This document shows, piece after piece, positions 24,000 to 35,942 of a DNA stretch of 64,000 bases. How positions within the stretch are numbered: position 1 is the stretch's first letter; each line of letters starts with the position of its first letter. The stretch lies in contig CM065297.1 of the NCBI GenBank assembly GCA_032871835.1, positions 13,534,098-13,598,097 of the forward strand, in the 5' to 3' direction. The notes under the pieces were generated by a model that was given only the letters and a program-made list of their open reading frames with translations, was not told the DNA's origin and made no database searches. Both the position numbers and the translations under genes were made by a program. Origin of the DNA: Dipteronia dyeriana (lineage: Eukaryota; Streptophyta; Magnoliopsida; Sapindales; Sapindaceae).

Positions 24000-25919
24000 T
24001 CATTTCTGTTGCCCCCCCTTTCTGATGAACCTCGCTCCCTACTCCTCCTTCTGGTGGCTGCTCATTTTGGAAGGTCATCTCTGCTACCCCTACCACCGGA
24101 GGATTCCCGATTGCCTGCTACTCAGCGAGGTCCTCCTCCAAGACCTCATTAACCACTGCCATAACCTCAGGAGGGATGGTTGCGTCAAGAAAGCTTGCCA
24201 AGGATTATACTCGGTTTTGTTCAACATCAATTCCCTTCTTAGAATCTTTATCCGGGATAGTGTGGGTCTCTTCTCAAGCTTTTTGAAGGTCCCCATCGGG
24301 TTGTGATGACCAAACCCCACTAGAGGTCTCATCGGGACCCATGACTGGAAAGACTAGAGGAGGAAGATGAGGGCCTGTTACAACTACTTGCTTCCCAGAT
24401 CCAGCCCCGTCACTCTCAGGACGAGACATTTCTGTAACCTTCGACATAATCTCCTCCCTATCCCAGTTGGTTATAACTGATAGATCGAAAGGGGAAGGGA
24501 GGGCTTCGGTAACCTGGTAGGAAGCATAGAAGTAACCTTCGTTGAAGAAGGCATCTGCCTCAACCTGAAGCTTGGCAACTTGGGCATGCAGACCTTGGTT
24601 TTCAATGTCAAGTGCCTTTACTTCTTCCTTCTGAGAATCCTACTGACCGGCTCGACGTTGAGAACGGAGGGTTTCTTGATCAATAGATCACTTCAACCTT
24701 TCATTGTCACACCGAAGCTCGACTAACTCTGTCTTCATCCCCTTTTGGTTAGAGGCCATTTCAACCACTAAGTCTTGAGCCCACACCAACAATTCCATGG
24801 CCCACTCAGCTTCTGCTTCAGCCCTGGTTGCCTGGTTGCGAAGAGAAGCCATTTAGTGGCCCATGGCCACTTGGAATTTGAAGGCCGACAAAGAATTCAA
24901 GTTAGGAAACGACAAATCAAACTATTGCATGAGAAAATAAAAATGATGACTACCTCGGCCAAGAGGGCAGAACCCTTGGTAATCAGAATGTCTATAGGCA
25001 TTGAAGTCATCATAAAAAAGACTGCCCCCGGGGCAGGAAGCGACGAATTGCCCTATGACTTCGTCTTGAAAGGTAGAGCCGGATTGATTTGGTGGGCGAA
25101 TAGAGAAAACCCCCTAAACACCAGCCTCGGGGTCCATTGAAGCTCGAGAGGCTGGGAATGTAGATGGAAGGGTAGAAGTGTCGGGTAAGCTTGGATCAGG
25201 GGCGACAGGAGCAGAAGCAGATGTAAGGGTAACTAGAGCAATAGCTGACATTGTTGCATCAACGGCTTGAGAAGCAGAGGCCACTTTACCCTGCACCTTG
25301 GCAGACTAAGATGTGAGGAGTGATAACTTAGATCTGTGCTGGGAAGGGGACGAAGCAAGAGCAGACAAAGCCCCAACTGGAGCGGTAGGCCTCCATTTTT
25401 CTAAGAAAGACAGGAGGATTTCCCGAAGGCCCCCTTTTTCTAAGGAAACCAGGGGGATTTCCCAAGGGGAGGAGTGCAAGCTTGGTGGGCTTCATTGGAA
25501 GCTGGAGCAACAATAAAAACTATTAAAAAAATAAAAATAAGGTATAGCCATCAGAATTGAACTATTCAACGACACAAAGCACAATGGTTCAAAGTACTTA
25601 CGAGGAGTAGCATCATATATTCGCAGATAGCGGTTTACCCAACGAGAATCGAAAGGGTCGGCGGTCGGAAACTTCAGGTTCAAATAGTTTCTGGCAAGGA
25701 TGGCCTTCAGTACTACCTCAGACTCGACAGGTAAGGAATCGCGACCCCACGAAGGTTTATCTTTGATAGCAGTATGAACTGCGAACTCGTGACCGCCTAT
25801 AAAGGTCGAGCTTCCCCAATCCTTACCCATTAGGATCCACTCATTCTTCCAAGCAGAATCTTTCCTCGAAGCACCAGGGATGATGAAATTGAGTTTTTTC
25901 TTTGCCTTGGCATAGAACT
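24000..25919 (-). pseudogene. Antisense gene of outer retrotransposon, 3' portion (exon 1 end, exons 2-3)
   Basis: This runs opposite to gag-pol. Exon 1 continues to 25602 (KLNFIIPGASRKD, RNYLNLKFPTADPFDSR, DATP). Intron 1 is 25502-25601 (GTAAGT ... CTCCAG). Exon 2 runs to 24954, ending KGSALLAE. Intron 2 is 24886-24953, with donor GTAGTC intact but acceptor CG instead of AG. Exon 3 runs from 24885 to about 24000, with a coiled-coil-like segment and an NEGYFYASYQVTEALPSPFDLS block. The 5' part of exon 1 lies at 27009-27333 and 39921-40281, separated by the solo LTR and the inner element. Stops and frameshifts are present. Function unknown. Confidence 0.7.
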
Positions 25920-27008
25920 TGTTAACGGGAAATTTGCTTAGGATGAGAAATTTTTATTAACACCCTCAAGACCACTACCACAAAAGTGGTGGCCGGGGTC
26001 GGTACCATTGGTAACTGACCTGTTAAGAGGCGGCAGTGTTCTGAGTACAGAATTTAGGCCTTCCCCTCTTCTTTTCTTCCTTTCTCTTTGTCGTTCTCCT
26101 TCTGTTTTTCATCTGATCCCTGCTTCTCTCTTTTTTTGTATATCTTCTATATGTCATGCTTGGCCCTATTTATATATGGTCCAAGTAAGTTTGAATTCGC
26201 TGACATCCCGCCAGGATCCTACGAATCCGTTACCTCCTTATCGGGCGGGATACTTTATTTAAAAGTTGTTGACCTCGAGTAAATAGAGGAAACGATGATA
26301 TTGCTAACAAAAATGAGTTTGTTTCCTTTTAGGAATCAAACTCTTGACTCGCACGTAAACGAAATTAAAGATATGATCCTGTATGTTATCGCGGCATGGC
26401 TTTTCATGGAGGTTACCCAGCTAACTGCATGTCGTCTCATAGAGCAAGGTAGATCCATGCTTCGACTCTGTTCTTAGAAGCTCGGGATGGATTTTCCATG
26501 ATCCTTGGGAGCTTGAGGTGTCCTTGTAGACATTCTTAGGAGGTAGCCGAGGTAGTGTAAATTTAGACGTGATTCCTCTTTCATGCTCAGCAGGGACAGG
26601 GGGCTTCTGGAGAGGTTGGCAGCTTCTGTCTAAGACTACTGTTAAGCTTGTCCTCTGAAAGTCTTAACTCGAAGGAAGCCTACTTTGCTTGTCAGGCTTC
26701 TCTCGAATGTCTCTTGAGCTTAGAGACCCCTCCTGGCTTTTACGAGGTGGTTGAGGAGCTCGACCTCAGGAACCAAGGTTGCCGATAGGTGGCCTGGAGA
26801 AGCCTGGGTTCCAGTGTTCGTTTAGAGGCTTGTCCTGGTCGCGCCTAGCTTGTTTTCTGCTAGTTTTGAAGCCGGACTGGCCTTCCCTGCTCCTGCAGGG
26901 TAGCTTTATGGTCTATCCGAGCTTCATGAACATCGATTATGGGTTTTGACTTATGGCAGATAAGTGAAAAATTTCTCTTTGACCCCTGGCCAAATTTTAC
27001 TATTAACA
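25920..27008 (-). mobile_element. Solo LTR inserted in the antisense gene of the outer element
   Basis: In reverse orientation it begins TGTTAATAGTAAAATTTGGC and ends AATTTCCCGTTAACA, like the LTRs of the two large elements but diverged from both. The flanks are a perfect 5-bp duplication GAACT (25915-25919 and 27009-27013). Joining them restores the antisense reading frame region seen in the inner element. A TATATAAATA box lies near 26168-26178 on the minus strand. The internal part was presumably lost by recombination between LTRs. Confidence 0.9.
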
Positions 27009-27333
27009 GAACTGACCTAGGGATCCCCGAACAAACTTCCAATCTGAAAGAGGTATGCTAGCTCCTAAACCTCTGGCTCCCGGGTAACCTTGCTTAGCTC
27101 ACATTATTCTCTCCACAACACAAGGAAGCCAACCAGATGCCTTCTAAAACCAGGTGTCAACTAGATGAGAGCTAGTAGTAGGGCGTTGAGAGCCGGCCAA
27201 AGAGTAGGATGAAGGGGGAGCCTTACCCCATTCTCAAAGGTCAAACCGTGGATAGGGAGCACGCCTTTGGGTAAATTGAAGACGTCATAGTTTTGTGGGG
27301 GACTGTGAGGGTTATGCTGTCAGGAATGCCATA
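27009..27333 (-). pseudogene. Antisense gene of outer retrotransposon, middle of exon 1
   Basis: Aligns with 37795-38115 of the inner element, in the part encoding the YGIP..., PKG..., ...LQLTPDFW... and LGFLILW-type motifs. It is bounded on the left by the solo LTR and on the right by the inner retrotransposon; both insertions interrupt the same exon. Diverged, with stops. Confidence 0.65.
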
Positions 27334-28536
27334 TGTTAACAGTAAAATTTGGCTAGGGGTTAAAGAGAAATTTTCCACTCTCTTAGCTCGAATCGAAGCC
27401 CAAATTCGACATTTATGAGACCATGGGCAGACAATAAAACTACCCCGTAGAAGCATAGAATGATCGTCGGGCTTCAGGACTATCAGGGACGAAGCTAGGC
27501 ACGACCAAGTCGATTCCTCACGAGAACACTGGAATCTTGGCTTCTCGAGGCCACATATCCAGGAACCTCAATTCCTGTGATCGGACTCCAAAACCATCGC
27601 GTAAAAGCTAGGAAGGATCGCCGAGCTCAAGAAACACTTGAAGTGAAGCCCGATAAGCAAAGCAAGCTCCCACCAGGTTAAGGCTCCCGGAGGTTGAGCT
27701 TAACTCGTAGCCTAAAAGCCTGAAACCCAACAACCTTTCCATGAGCCCGCTATCCCCTCCACGATACAAGGAGAAAAAGGACCTCTAAGTGAATCAGACC
27801 CGAGCTACCTCTCAGGAATGTCTACAAAGGCGTCCATCCCAAGCTCATGAGGACATAACCAAAGCATAGATCTACCTCGCTCTACAAAACAACGAGCGGC
27901 TAACGCAATAACCTCCATGAAGAATCATGCCATGAATACATACAAGATCATATCTACGTTATAACGAACATTAAATTCTGCATACATGTAAGACAAGAGC
28001 TTGTTTCCAAAGAGGAAACAAACTTATCTCCACCAACGATAACCTTGAGTCTGTTATTTACTCGAAGTCAACGACTTTCAAATAGAGGATCTCGTCCAAT
28101 AAGGAGGGAACAGGTTCAGAGAATTAAAGCGGGAGATACACCCGTTCAATTAATTCGTCCATGTATAAATATGCCTAAGTATTCACAAGAACAGGACACG
28201 GAAAAAAATAGAGAAAAAATAAGAGAGGGAAAGGAAGAAAGAATAGCATCGAGCCTAAATTCTGTGATCAGAATATGCCATCATGGTATCCACTATTCGA
28301 TAAGCACGAAGTTTCCACCTTCCTATGTCCTAGAGAGATTGTGAGTGTACGTGAGAAATTTATGTATATCACGAGTGTTCAATAATAAAGGTCTCATTTG
28401 CTATTGTCATTCAATCAGTCGTTTCTATCTAAGCAGGTCAGGCATCAAAGGTACCAACCCCGGCCATCACCTCTGTGGTAGTGGTCTCGAGGGAGTTAGT
28501 TGGAATTTCTGATCTTGAGTAAATTTCCCGTTAACA
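27334..28536 (+). repeat. 5' LTR of inner retrotransposon
   Basis: Pairs with 38739-39920. TATAAATA promoter box at 28164-28171; an AATAATAAAG signal lies near 28381. Confidence 0.93.
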
Positions 28537-28560
28537 ATTTTTGCCACTGTCTGTGGGAAA
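28537..28560 (+). other. Primer-binding site region of inner retrotransposon
   Basis: TTGCCACTGTCTGTGGGAAA directly follows the LTR; a decayed version of the TGGCGCCGTCTGTGGGAA type. Confidence 0.7.
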
Positions 28561-30630
28561 CTCCCACATCACTATTTTTATATTCACAAGTTTGTTGTTT
28601 TGTAGTAGGCATTAGACTTCTCTCCTCCCAATGAAAGCCAGGCGCATCAGGATAGCCTTCCGCTGCATCGACATAAAAGGTCCAGAACAAAGGAAGAAAA
28701 TCTGGGCTCCATTGCCAGGTCCTAGACCAGCCAGCCTCTGTTAGGGCTTTGGATCCCCCTTTGGGAAGTCAGGTCGCGCTTGACCAACAAGCCACAGCCT
28801 TCGTGGAAAACGTCCGCCTACGGTTGCTCGTTGAGGGTATTACTGTCTAGCAAGAAAACCTCTACGATCAAAGGGAACCAAACAGGCTAGGGACTAGGCA
28901 ACTCGCCTTTGATTGCCTGGGACCTACCCCACCAGAGTCAGCTCGTAACAGAACGGGACTACAACGCTCTATCCAGGATAGGTTAGGGCCTATACCCCCC
29001 GTTCACGAAACCCTGCCAAGCTACCAACCCAGGCCAAGTCCGCGACAGACGTCCCTCCCTGAGAGCGAGGAGAGCTTCTTCACCCAACTACTTCAAGAGG
29101 AAGAGCCCGAGCAAGGGAGGACGAAAGCCAGCAAAGTCCCCAGGCACACTCCCTCTGAATAAGAAATCGAGTAGAGGTCACCAGCTTATCAGAGGGGTCT
29201 AACAGTGAAGAGACCGAGGTCAACTCAAGGAAATCCGAGAGCAAGCGCCTGAGAGACCAGTTGGCAGAGCTTCAAAAAGAGGTTCAGCAGATGAAAAATG
29301 GGAAGTACAAGGAGGACAATGAGGACCCGCTAAATGAGATGAACGCTCTCTTTACCAGAAGGATCCAGGACGAGGAGCTTCCCCCAAAATTTAAAATGCA
29401 GACTGACAGATTCTCCGGGACTGAGGATCCCCTGAGCCATTTGGAGAGTATTGTTTAACAGATTGAGGTCCAGAACACGATCAGGGCCGCTATGTGTCGA
29501 ATTTTCCCAACTACGCTGACAGATTACGCTAAGACCTGGTTTAGAAAGCTACTTGCTAGCAGTATGGATTCCTTCACGAAGTTGTCAACTGATTTCTGCT
29601 CACAATTCCAAGGAGTTAAGCCCCGGTTGAAGGATCCAATCCTTCTACAGTATGTTATCCAGAAGAGAGGGGAAACCTTCCGGGCTTATGTCGAGCGTTT
29701 CCATAAGGAAGTCATCCAGATGAAAGTCTTCATGAAGAAAGAAACCCTGGCCAACTTCAGAAGAAATTTGTGGGCAGGCAAGCTTTTCCGGTATTTTGTC
29801 AAGAGACCTCTAGAGGCCTACCAAGAAGCCTATGATCGGGCTCTGGAGCAAATTGAAGTTGATGAAAAACTCAAGGTCAAGATTGAACACGGCGATATCA
29901 TAGCAGTTAAGCGACAGAAGAAGGAAGCTCCCAAACCCGAGCAAGCTCAGAAAAGCCAGAACAAACCCCCAATAGGTCGACGTATAGCTTCCACATTTCT
30001 CAACCCAGATCGGAAAGACATCCAACAAAATGAACTTCTCTGCGGGCTTCACCTCTTCCTAGGACAGTAGCCCCAATAGCTCGAGATGAGAAGGGATATG
30101 ATCGTTACACCCCCTTAAATGCATCCCGCGAAACAATCTATCTCGCCATTAGAGACAAGGGGTTGCTACAGAAGCCCTCACCCATGAAAGCCTTTGCCGA
30201 TAAGAGGAATCGTTATAAGTATTGTGATTTTCACAAAGACGTGGGACACCACACCTCATATTTCTATAACCTGAGGAATCAGATTGAGGCTTTGATAAGG
30301 AGAGGATGTTTGGTATAATTCTTACAGCAAATCAGGGTTAATATTCAGACTGGAAGGGAAGCACAAGCCGATATCCACGAGCACATTGAGAAAAAAAATG
30401 GGGAGTAGGCAGATCTGATGCAACAAATCCAGATAATACATACCATCAGCGGAGGGCCTACTCTGGCTGAAACCTCTAATAATTCCAGGAAAAACCATGC
30501 AAGGAAAGTCCCTCGCATGGACGAAGGCCAGGGTATCTTCAAGGTCGACCAGATCCCGACCAACTCTTCCCAGTTGTCACTGATCATTTTCACTGAGGAT
30601 GTCTACAACACCGTGTAGCCTCTTGATGAT
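28561..30630 (+). pseudogene. gag of inner retrotransposon
   Basis: The core is one frame from 29261 to 30070 apart from a stop at 29456-29458. It has LNEMNALFTRRIQDEELPPK, then the capsid-like CRIFPTTLTDYAKTWFRKLL, FCSQFQGVKPRLKDP and AYVERFHKEVIQMK, then a Lys/Gln-rich tail. The knuckle region near 30205-30300 reads YCDFHKDVGHHTS but its last Cys is replaced by Phe. The leader before 29261 matches the outer gag N-terminus in fragments. Closest to the Retrotrans_gag family. Stops make a full Gag impossible. Confidence 0.82.
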
Positions 30631-31245
30631 CCCATGGTGATCACGGTACAGATTTCCAATTGCATGGTACACCGTGTGCTCGTCGACACAGGCAGCAGCG
30701 TCGACGTCCTATATAAAGACACACTAGAAAAACTGAACTTGAAATAGTGGTGTTACAATAGTTGCACTACCCCACTGTATGGGTTCACTGAGGAATCGAT
30801 CATACCCGTGGGATCAAAAATCCTGCCAGTAATCATTGGTGCTACACCTCTCCAGCAAAATATCATGACAGACTTCGTGGTAGTGGATACCCCATCGGCC
30901 TACAATGTAATATTAGGAAGGCCGTTTTTATCATCCTTGAAAGGGATCCTATACATCTACTACAACGTTCTAAAGTTCCCAGTAGGAGACAAGGTGGAGA
31001 AAGTTTGGGGTGACCAGCAAGCACCCAGAAGATGCTATGCAATGTCTGCCAACCTAATAGCTCTAGCAAAACAACTTGCCCAGGTGACAACGATCCAAGA
31101 TAAGGCAACCCCTGTATTAACCCTAAAAGATGTAGGGTCCACAAATCACCCTGAGGATGACCCCGTGGTGCCAGACAAGGAGGAGCAGAGAAGGGAATGG
31201 GCCAGCGGCCATCCAGTGGGTAAGCTAGAAGAGATTCTTGTCTGA
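30631..31245 (+). pseudogene. Aspartic protease region of inner retrotransposon
   Basis: The catalytic motif LVDTGSSVDVL lies near 30678-30710. It is followed by LYGFTEESIIPVGSKILPV and by DFVVVDTPSAYNVILGRPFL, the conserved end of plant gypsy proteases. One TAG near 30745 interrupts it; 30808-31245 is open. It would mature the Gag-Pol polyprotein. Confidence 0.82.
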
Positions 31246-32500
31246 ATGGGCGATCCCTCGAAGGTCGTCAAAGTCGGAGCCACCTTTGAGCCGGGAGTGA
31301 ATGAGGGTTTTATCGGGCTCCTCAAACAGTTCAATAACATCTTCGCTTGGAGTCACGATGAGATGCCTGGGATCCTGATGACTTTGGCTGCTCTCATATT
31401 GGCAGTGGATCCGACCTTCAAGCCCATCAAACCAAAAAGGCGTCACTTCAACACCGAAAGAAATGTTACGGTTCAGGAAGAAGTAGACAAACTGACCCAA
31501 GCAGGCTTCAACAGGGAAGCGCACTACTCTGAATGGATTGCCAATATAGTTATGGTCATAAAGGAAAATGGAAAGTGGCACGTGTGCGTCGATTATACCG
31601 ACCTCAACCGGGCATGCCCAAAAGATAGTTTCCCTCTACCAAAAATTGATCAGTTAGTTTACTCCACCTCTGGAAACAAGCTTCTAAGCTTCATGGACAC
31701 ATTTTCAGGGTACAATCAAATTATGATGCACCCCGCCGACCAGGAAAAGACCAGTTTCATCACAGGGTGAGGTTTATACTGCTACAAGGTAATGCATTTC
31801 GGGCTTAAGAACGCATGGGCAACATACCAATGGTTAGTCAATCAGCTGTTCAAACCCAAAATTGGAAGATCAATGGAGGTTTACATCGACGACATGATCA
31901 CCAAGTCATCAACCTCTAAAGGCCATCTAGATGACCTTCGCCGGACCTTCATGATCTTAAGGGAGAACCAGATGAGATTGAACCTTTCCAAATGCATTTT
32001 TTGGGTGACTGCGGGGAAGTTTCTAGGCTTCATGGTCCATGAGAGAGGCATAGAGGCTAACCCGGAAAAGATAAAGGCTATCTTAGATCTAGAGTCCCCC
32101 GTATCGCTTAAACAGGTTCAAGTCTTGACCGGATAGGTAGCAGCGCTCAACAGGTTCATCTATCGGTCTACCGATAAGTGTCTCCCATTCTTCAAAGCCA
32201 TTAAGTAGGAAAGAAACATAAAATGGGACCAAGAGAGTGAACAAGCTTTTCAAGCCTTGAAAAAATACTTGTCAAACCCTCCGCTACTGGTTAAGCCAAG
32301 CCACGGAGAAGAACTGCAAATCTACTTGGCCGTTTCAGAAACTGTTTTAAGTGGGGCCTTGGTCAAGGAATTTGGAGATATGATCCAGTGGCCTATCTAT
32401 TACGTGAGCCATGCTCTAACCAAACCCGAGAAGAACTATACCCTTTTGGAGAAGCTCGCTTATGCCTTGGTAACCTCGGCAAGGAAGCTCTGCCCTTAAT
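31246..32500 (+). pseudogene. Reverse transcriptase and first RNase H of inner retrotransposon
   Basis: An open frame of 174 codons from 31246 carries QAGFNREAHYSEWIANIVMV, CVDYTDLNRACPKDSFPLPK and LSFMDTFSGYNQIMMHPADQ. After a TGA at 31768-31770 it continues with GLYCYKVMHFGLKNAWATYQ and the catalytic VYIDDM at 31879-31896, then a TAG near 32135. The connection and first RNase H (KYLSNPPLLVKPSHGEE, YYVSHALTKPEKNYTLLEKLAYA) follow to 32500. Unlike the outer copy, the RT frame is preserved; only point nonsense changes kill it. Confidence 0.88.
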
Positions 32501-32754
32501 TCCAATCTCATTCAATAGCAGTAGTGACAGACCAACCCCTCCGTCAATTCTTGCAAGGGCCGAATGTTTTTGGAAGGCTGGTTTTATGGGCCTTGGAGCT
32601 CACCCAGTTTGATTTAAGGTATAAGCCTAGGACCGCAATTAAAACCCAGGCTCTAGCAGACTTTGTAGTAGAGCTCTCAATGCCCCCAGGCCAAGCGACC
32701 TCTGCAGCAACTAATGTAACCCCTGAGAAGAGTCCATAATCTGACAGTTGGCCA

Positions 32755-33180
32755 GAAGGTTGTAAGTCGTGGATCCTCTACATTGATGAAGCTTCCGGGC
32801 AAGCTAGGGAAGGATCGGGTATAGTTATAATCGATCCAGAAGGAACAGAGTGTTACCACTGCTTCAGATTTGAATTTAAAGCCACTAACAATGAGGCAGA
32901 GTATAAAGCCCTCTTAGCCGGAATAAGGGCAGCTGCAGAGCTCGAGGTTGATTACCTGCAGGTCAGGAGTGACTCATTGCTCATAGTCAACCAAGTCTCT
33001 GGGGATTATCAGGCAAAAGGGGATAACATGATTGCCTGCCTGAAGCTAGTTCAACAGCTTATGAGCAAATTCAAAGGTTTCAGGATTGAGCAGATACCTC
33101 GACAACAGAATCGTTGAGCTGACATCTAAGCCAAGATAGATGTGAATGGTGGCCAGACCTTACCATAGGGCGTCCCCCTC
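32755..33180 (+). pseudogene. Second (archaeal-type) RNase H of inner retrotransposon
   Basis: It reads SWILYIDEASGQAREGSGIV, KATNNEAEYKALLAGIRAA and VRSDSLLIVNQVSG, with Asp, Glu and Asp at the expected catalytic places. The first motif has IDE where the outer copy has TDG. The position between the first RNase H and integrase places the element with the Tat lineage. Stops occur near 33116 and 33128. Confidence 0.78.
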
Positions 33181-34457
33181 CAAGTGATCTCCCTACCAAG
33201 TATAATAGCAGGTAACGAGACTTATACCCTGGATCGGCGGCTATGTTGGATGGACCAAATAGTAGATTATCTCCAAGAAGAAAGGCTCCCTAAGGAGACC
33301 AACCAAGCTAGGAAGATCAAGAGACTCTCGGTTCGATATTACTTGGTGGATGGGTACTTGTACAGGAGGGGCAAATCCTTTCTTTTGCTTCGATGTTTGC
33401 ATCCTGAAAATGTCAAATGGGCATTAAGAGAGGTTCACTTATGGGAATGTGAGAACCACATCGGTGGGGAGGCTCTGGCATATCAGGTACTCCGTATGGG
33501 GTATTACTGGCCAACCATCCATTAAGATGCAAAGATCTTGGTACAATCATGTGAAGCTTACTAGAAGACCGCAAACTTGAGTCACCTACCACCGGAGCAA
33601 TTATCATCCCTTAGCTCACCATAACCATTTGCTATATGGGGAGTCGACTTGATCGGACCGCTTCCAACTGCTCCTGGTCAAGCTAAGCATGCTATCATAG
33701 CAATCGACCATTTCACAAGATGGGTTGCAAAAGAAAATACAACAAGATTCATCAAAAATAATATGGTTTGCAGGTTCGGAACCCCTCTTGCCATTATAGC
33801 TGACCTCGGCAAGCAGTTTGATAATGGCCGATTAAAAGACTTTTGCTAGGGCTTGGGAATCGACCCTAGGTTCGCTTCAGTAGCCCACCCCCAGACTAAC
33901 GGGCTGGTGGAATCCACCAATAAGACTATTAAGAAGCTGTTGAAAACAAAACTACAATAGAAAAAAGGTAGATGGGTAGAGGAGCTTCCCGAGGTCCTCT
34001 AGGCTTACCGCACTGCAAGAAGAACAGCTACTGGGGAAACGCCCTACTTCCTAGCCTTCGGGGTTGAAGCAGTGCTTCCTATTGAGCACAAACTGACCTC
34101 CTTTAGAGTGCAACATTTTAAACCAGGGAGCAATGAGGACAAGCTCCGAGCTAGCTTGTATCTTTTAGAAGAAATACAAGATCGAGTAACTGAAAATGTA
34201 GCAATTTACCAGAGCAGGATTACTAAATACTTTAACCAAAAGATTAAAGACCGAAACTTTAAGGAGGGGGACCAAGTTCTCAGGAAAGTGACATTGAATA
34301 CTAGGAAGAGGTCAGACGGGGTCCTGGGGCCAAACTAGGAAGGGTCATACTTGGTAAAGGTGGTGGCCCGCAATGGGGCATACAAACTCGAAGACATGAA
34401 TGGCCGACTCATCAATCATACTTGGAATACAGATCACTTGAGAAAATTCTACCCTTG
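33181..34457 (+). pseudogene. Integrase of inner retrotransposon
   Basis: The zinc-binding part lies near 33435-33560 (VHLWECENHIGGEAL ... LVQSC). The catalytic core has GVDLIGPLP (Asp near 33649), IIADLGKQFDNG (Asp near 33803) and AHPQTNGLVESTNKTIKKLL (Glu near 33910), a complete D-D-E set. The C-terminal part ends LRKFYP-stop at 34457. Stops in place of Gln or Trp codons occur near 33525, 33847, 33958 and 34000. It would join cDNA to the host chromosome. Confidence 0.85.
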
Positions 34458-34654
34458 AACAGGGGACTCATTAGCAGGCTACCTCCACCTATGTTTTAAT
34501 ATCTAGCAATAATGTACTCCTATCTTTTTATCAATAAAGCCTGTTTTTTTTCCATCTTCAACTATGTTCTGTAAAGATTTGGGCCAACATGGGAAATTCA
34601 ATATTTCCGTTCCAAGACCAGGGATTAGCCGAGGAAGCCCCCCTCGCTATCTCT

Positions 34655-35350
34655 AATGCCTCGGCTGGGTACTACCCCCCTCCAAAAAGGGTCTAAGTGT
34701 AAGAGCATAGTTGTCATCCAGATCTCGAGACCAGAAAATAGCTGGATAACCCTTCTGATGCCTTGGTCAGGCTTCCACCCCCAAGAAAGGTCTGAGCGTA
34801 AGAGCATAGTTACCATCCAGATCTCGAGACCAGAAAATAGCTAGATAGCCCTCATGATACCTTGATCGGGCTACCACCCCCATGAAGGGTCTGAGTGTAA
34901 GAGCATAGTTTCCATATAGATCTCGAGACCAGGAAATAGCTAGATAGCCCTTCCGATGCCTTGGTCGGGGCTACCACCTCCAAGAAGGGTCTGAATGTAA
35001 GAGCATAGTTGTCATCCAGATCTCGAAGCCAGGAAACAGTTAGATAGCCCTCTTGATGCCTTGGTCGGGCTACCACCCTGAGTGTAAGAGTATAGTTGTC
35101 ATCCAGATCTAGAGACCAGAAAATAACTAGATAGTCCTCCTGATGCCTTGGTCGGGCTACCACCCCCAAGAAGGGTCTGAGTGTAAGAGCTATATTGTCA
35201 TCCAGATCTCGAGACCAGGAAATAGCTAGATAGCCCTCCTGATGCCTTGGTCGGGCTATCACCCCCAAGAAGGACTCGAGTTTAAAAGCACAGTAGCCCT
35301 CCCAATCCCAAGCCTAATAGAGGGCTAGACAGTTCTCTACTTGATACCTC
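34655..35350 (+). repeat. Tandem repeat downstream of pol in inner element, about 7 units of 87-102 bp
   Basis: Unit starts (GATGCCTTGGTC-like) lie at about 34655, 34757, 34856, 34955, 35055, 35142, 35241 and 35341, with spacings of 102, 99, 99, 100, 87, 99 and 100. Each unit carries GGTCTGAGTGTAAGAGCATAG and CATCCAGATCTCGAGACCAG. The array lies between integrase and the antisense gene. ORFs crossing it are by-products of the periodicity. Confidence 0.93.
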
Positions 35351-35942
35351 ATTCGGGCTATAACCCTTTAGAGGGGCTTGAAGATGGAGGACTCTAATGT
35401 CCCAGTTATTACTGGTGTCTAATTCTTCGTGTACATGTGGTTACTTACTGTGTCAAGTGCGGACTGGTCTACGACCAAACAAGGGGACTGTTCACTAAAG
35501 TCATTGAGCTACAAGTCTCTGTCGAGTCAAAAAGCCTGAGCTAGCTATTTACTTTCACACTTAAGCAATTTTTGTATCTTGTTACTTTTCCCAAGCTAAG
35601 TTAGGTTGCTATAGAGGATGTACCTAGATGGAGATCAGAGTTAAAGCAAGTACCTGCTAATCGAAATTTGAACCAAACCTAAAGTAAAATTCCATTAATG
35701 AAATGGGGAGCCTATCCCCCGGTAAGGCTACAACAATCGATCAGGGAGCCCAACCCCTGGTTCTGGGCTACAAAAAAATGATGAATGATAATAATGATCG
35801 AGCATGAGTAAGGATGGGATGTCCTCCCCCCTTTCCGGGCATTCAGAACAAAGAAGATAGATTCAAACTTCTGTGTCCTTCTGATTCCCTCCAGCTTCCC
35901 CTCCTTCCGGATGAACCTCACCCTTGCTCCTCTTACTAGTGA

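Noticed and set aside
24025..24332. Plus- and minus-strand ORFs of 80-93 codons
   Set aside because: Shadows of the decayed antisense exon 3 of the outer retrotransposon; the true frame matches 35943-36143 of the inner copy.
34852..35268. 138-codon minus-strand ORF with internal repeats (VARPRHQEGYL-type)
   Set aside because: It is the translation of the 99-bp tandem array, whose 99-bp period is divisible by three, so one frame stays open by chance.
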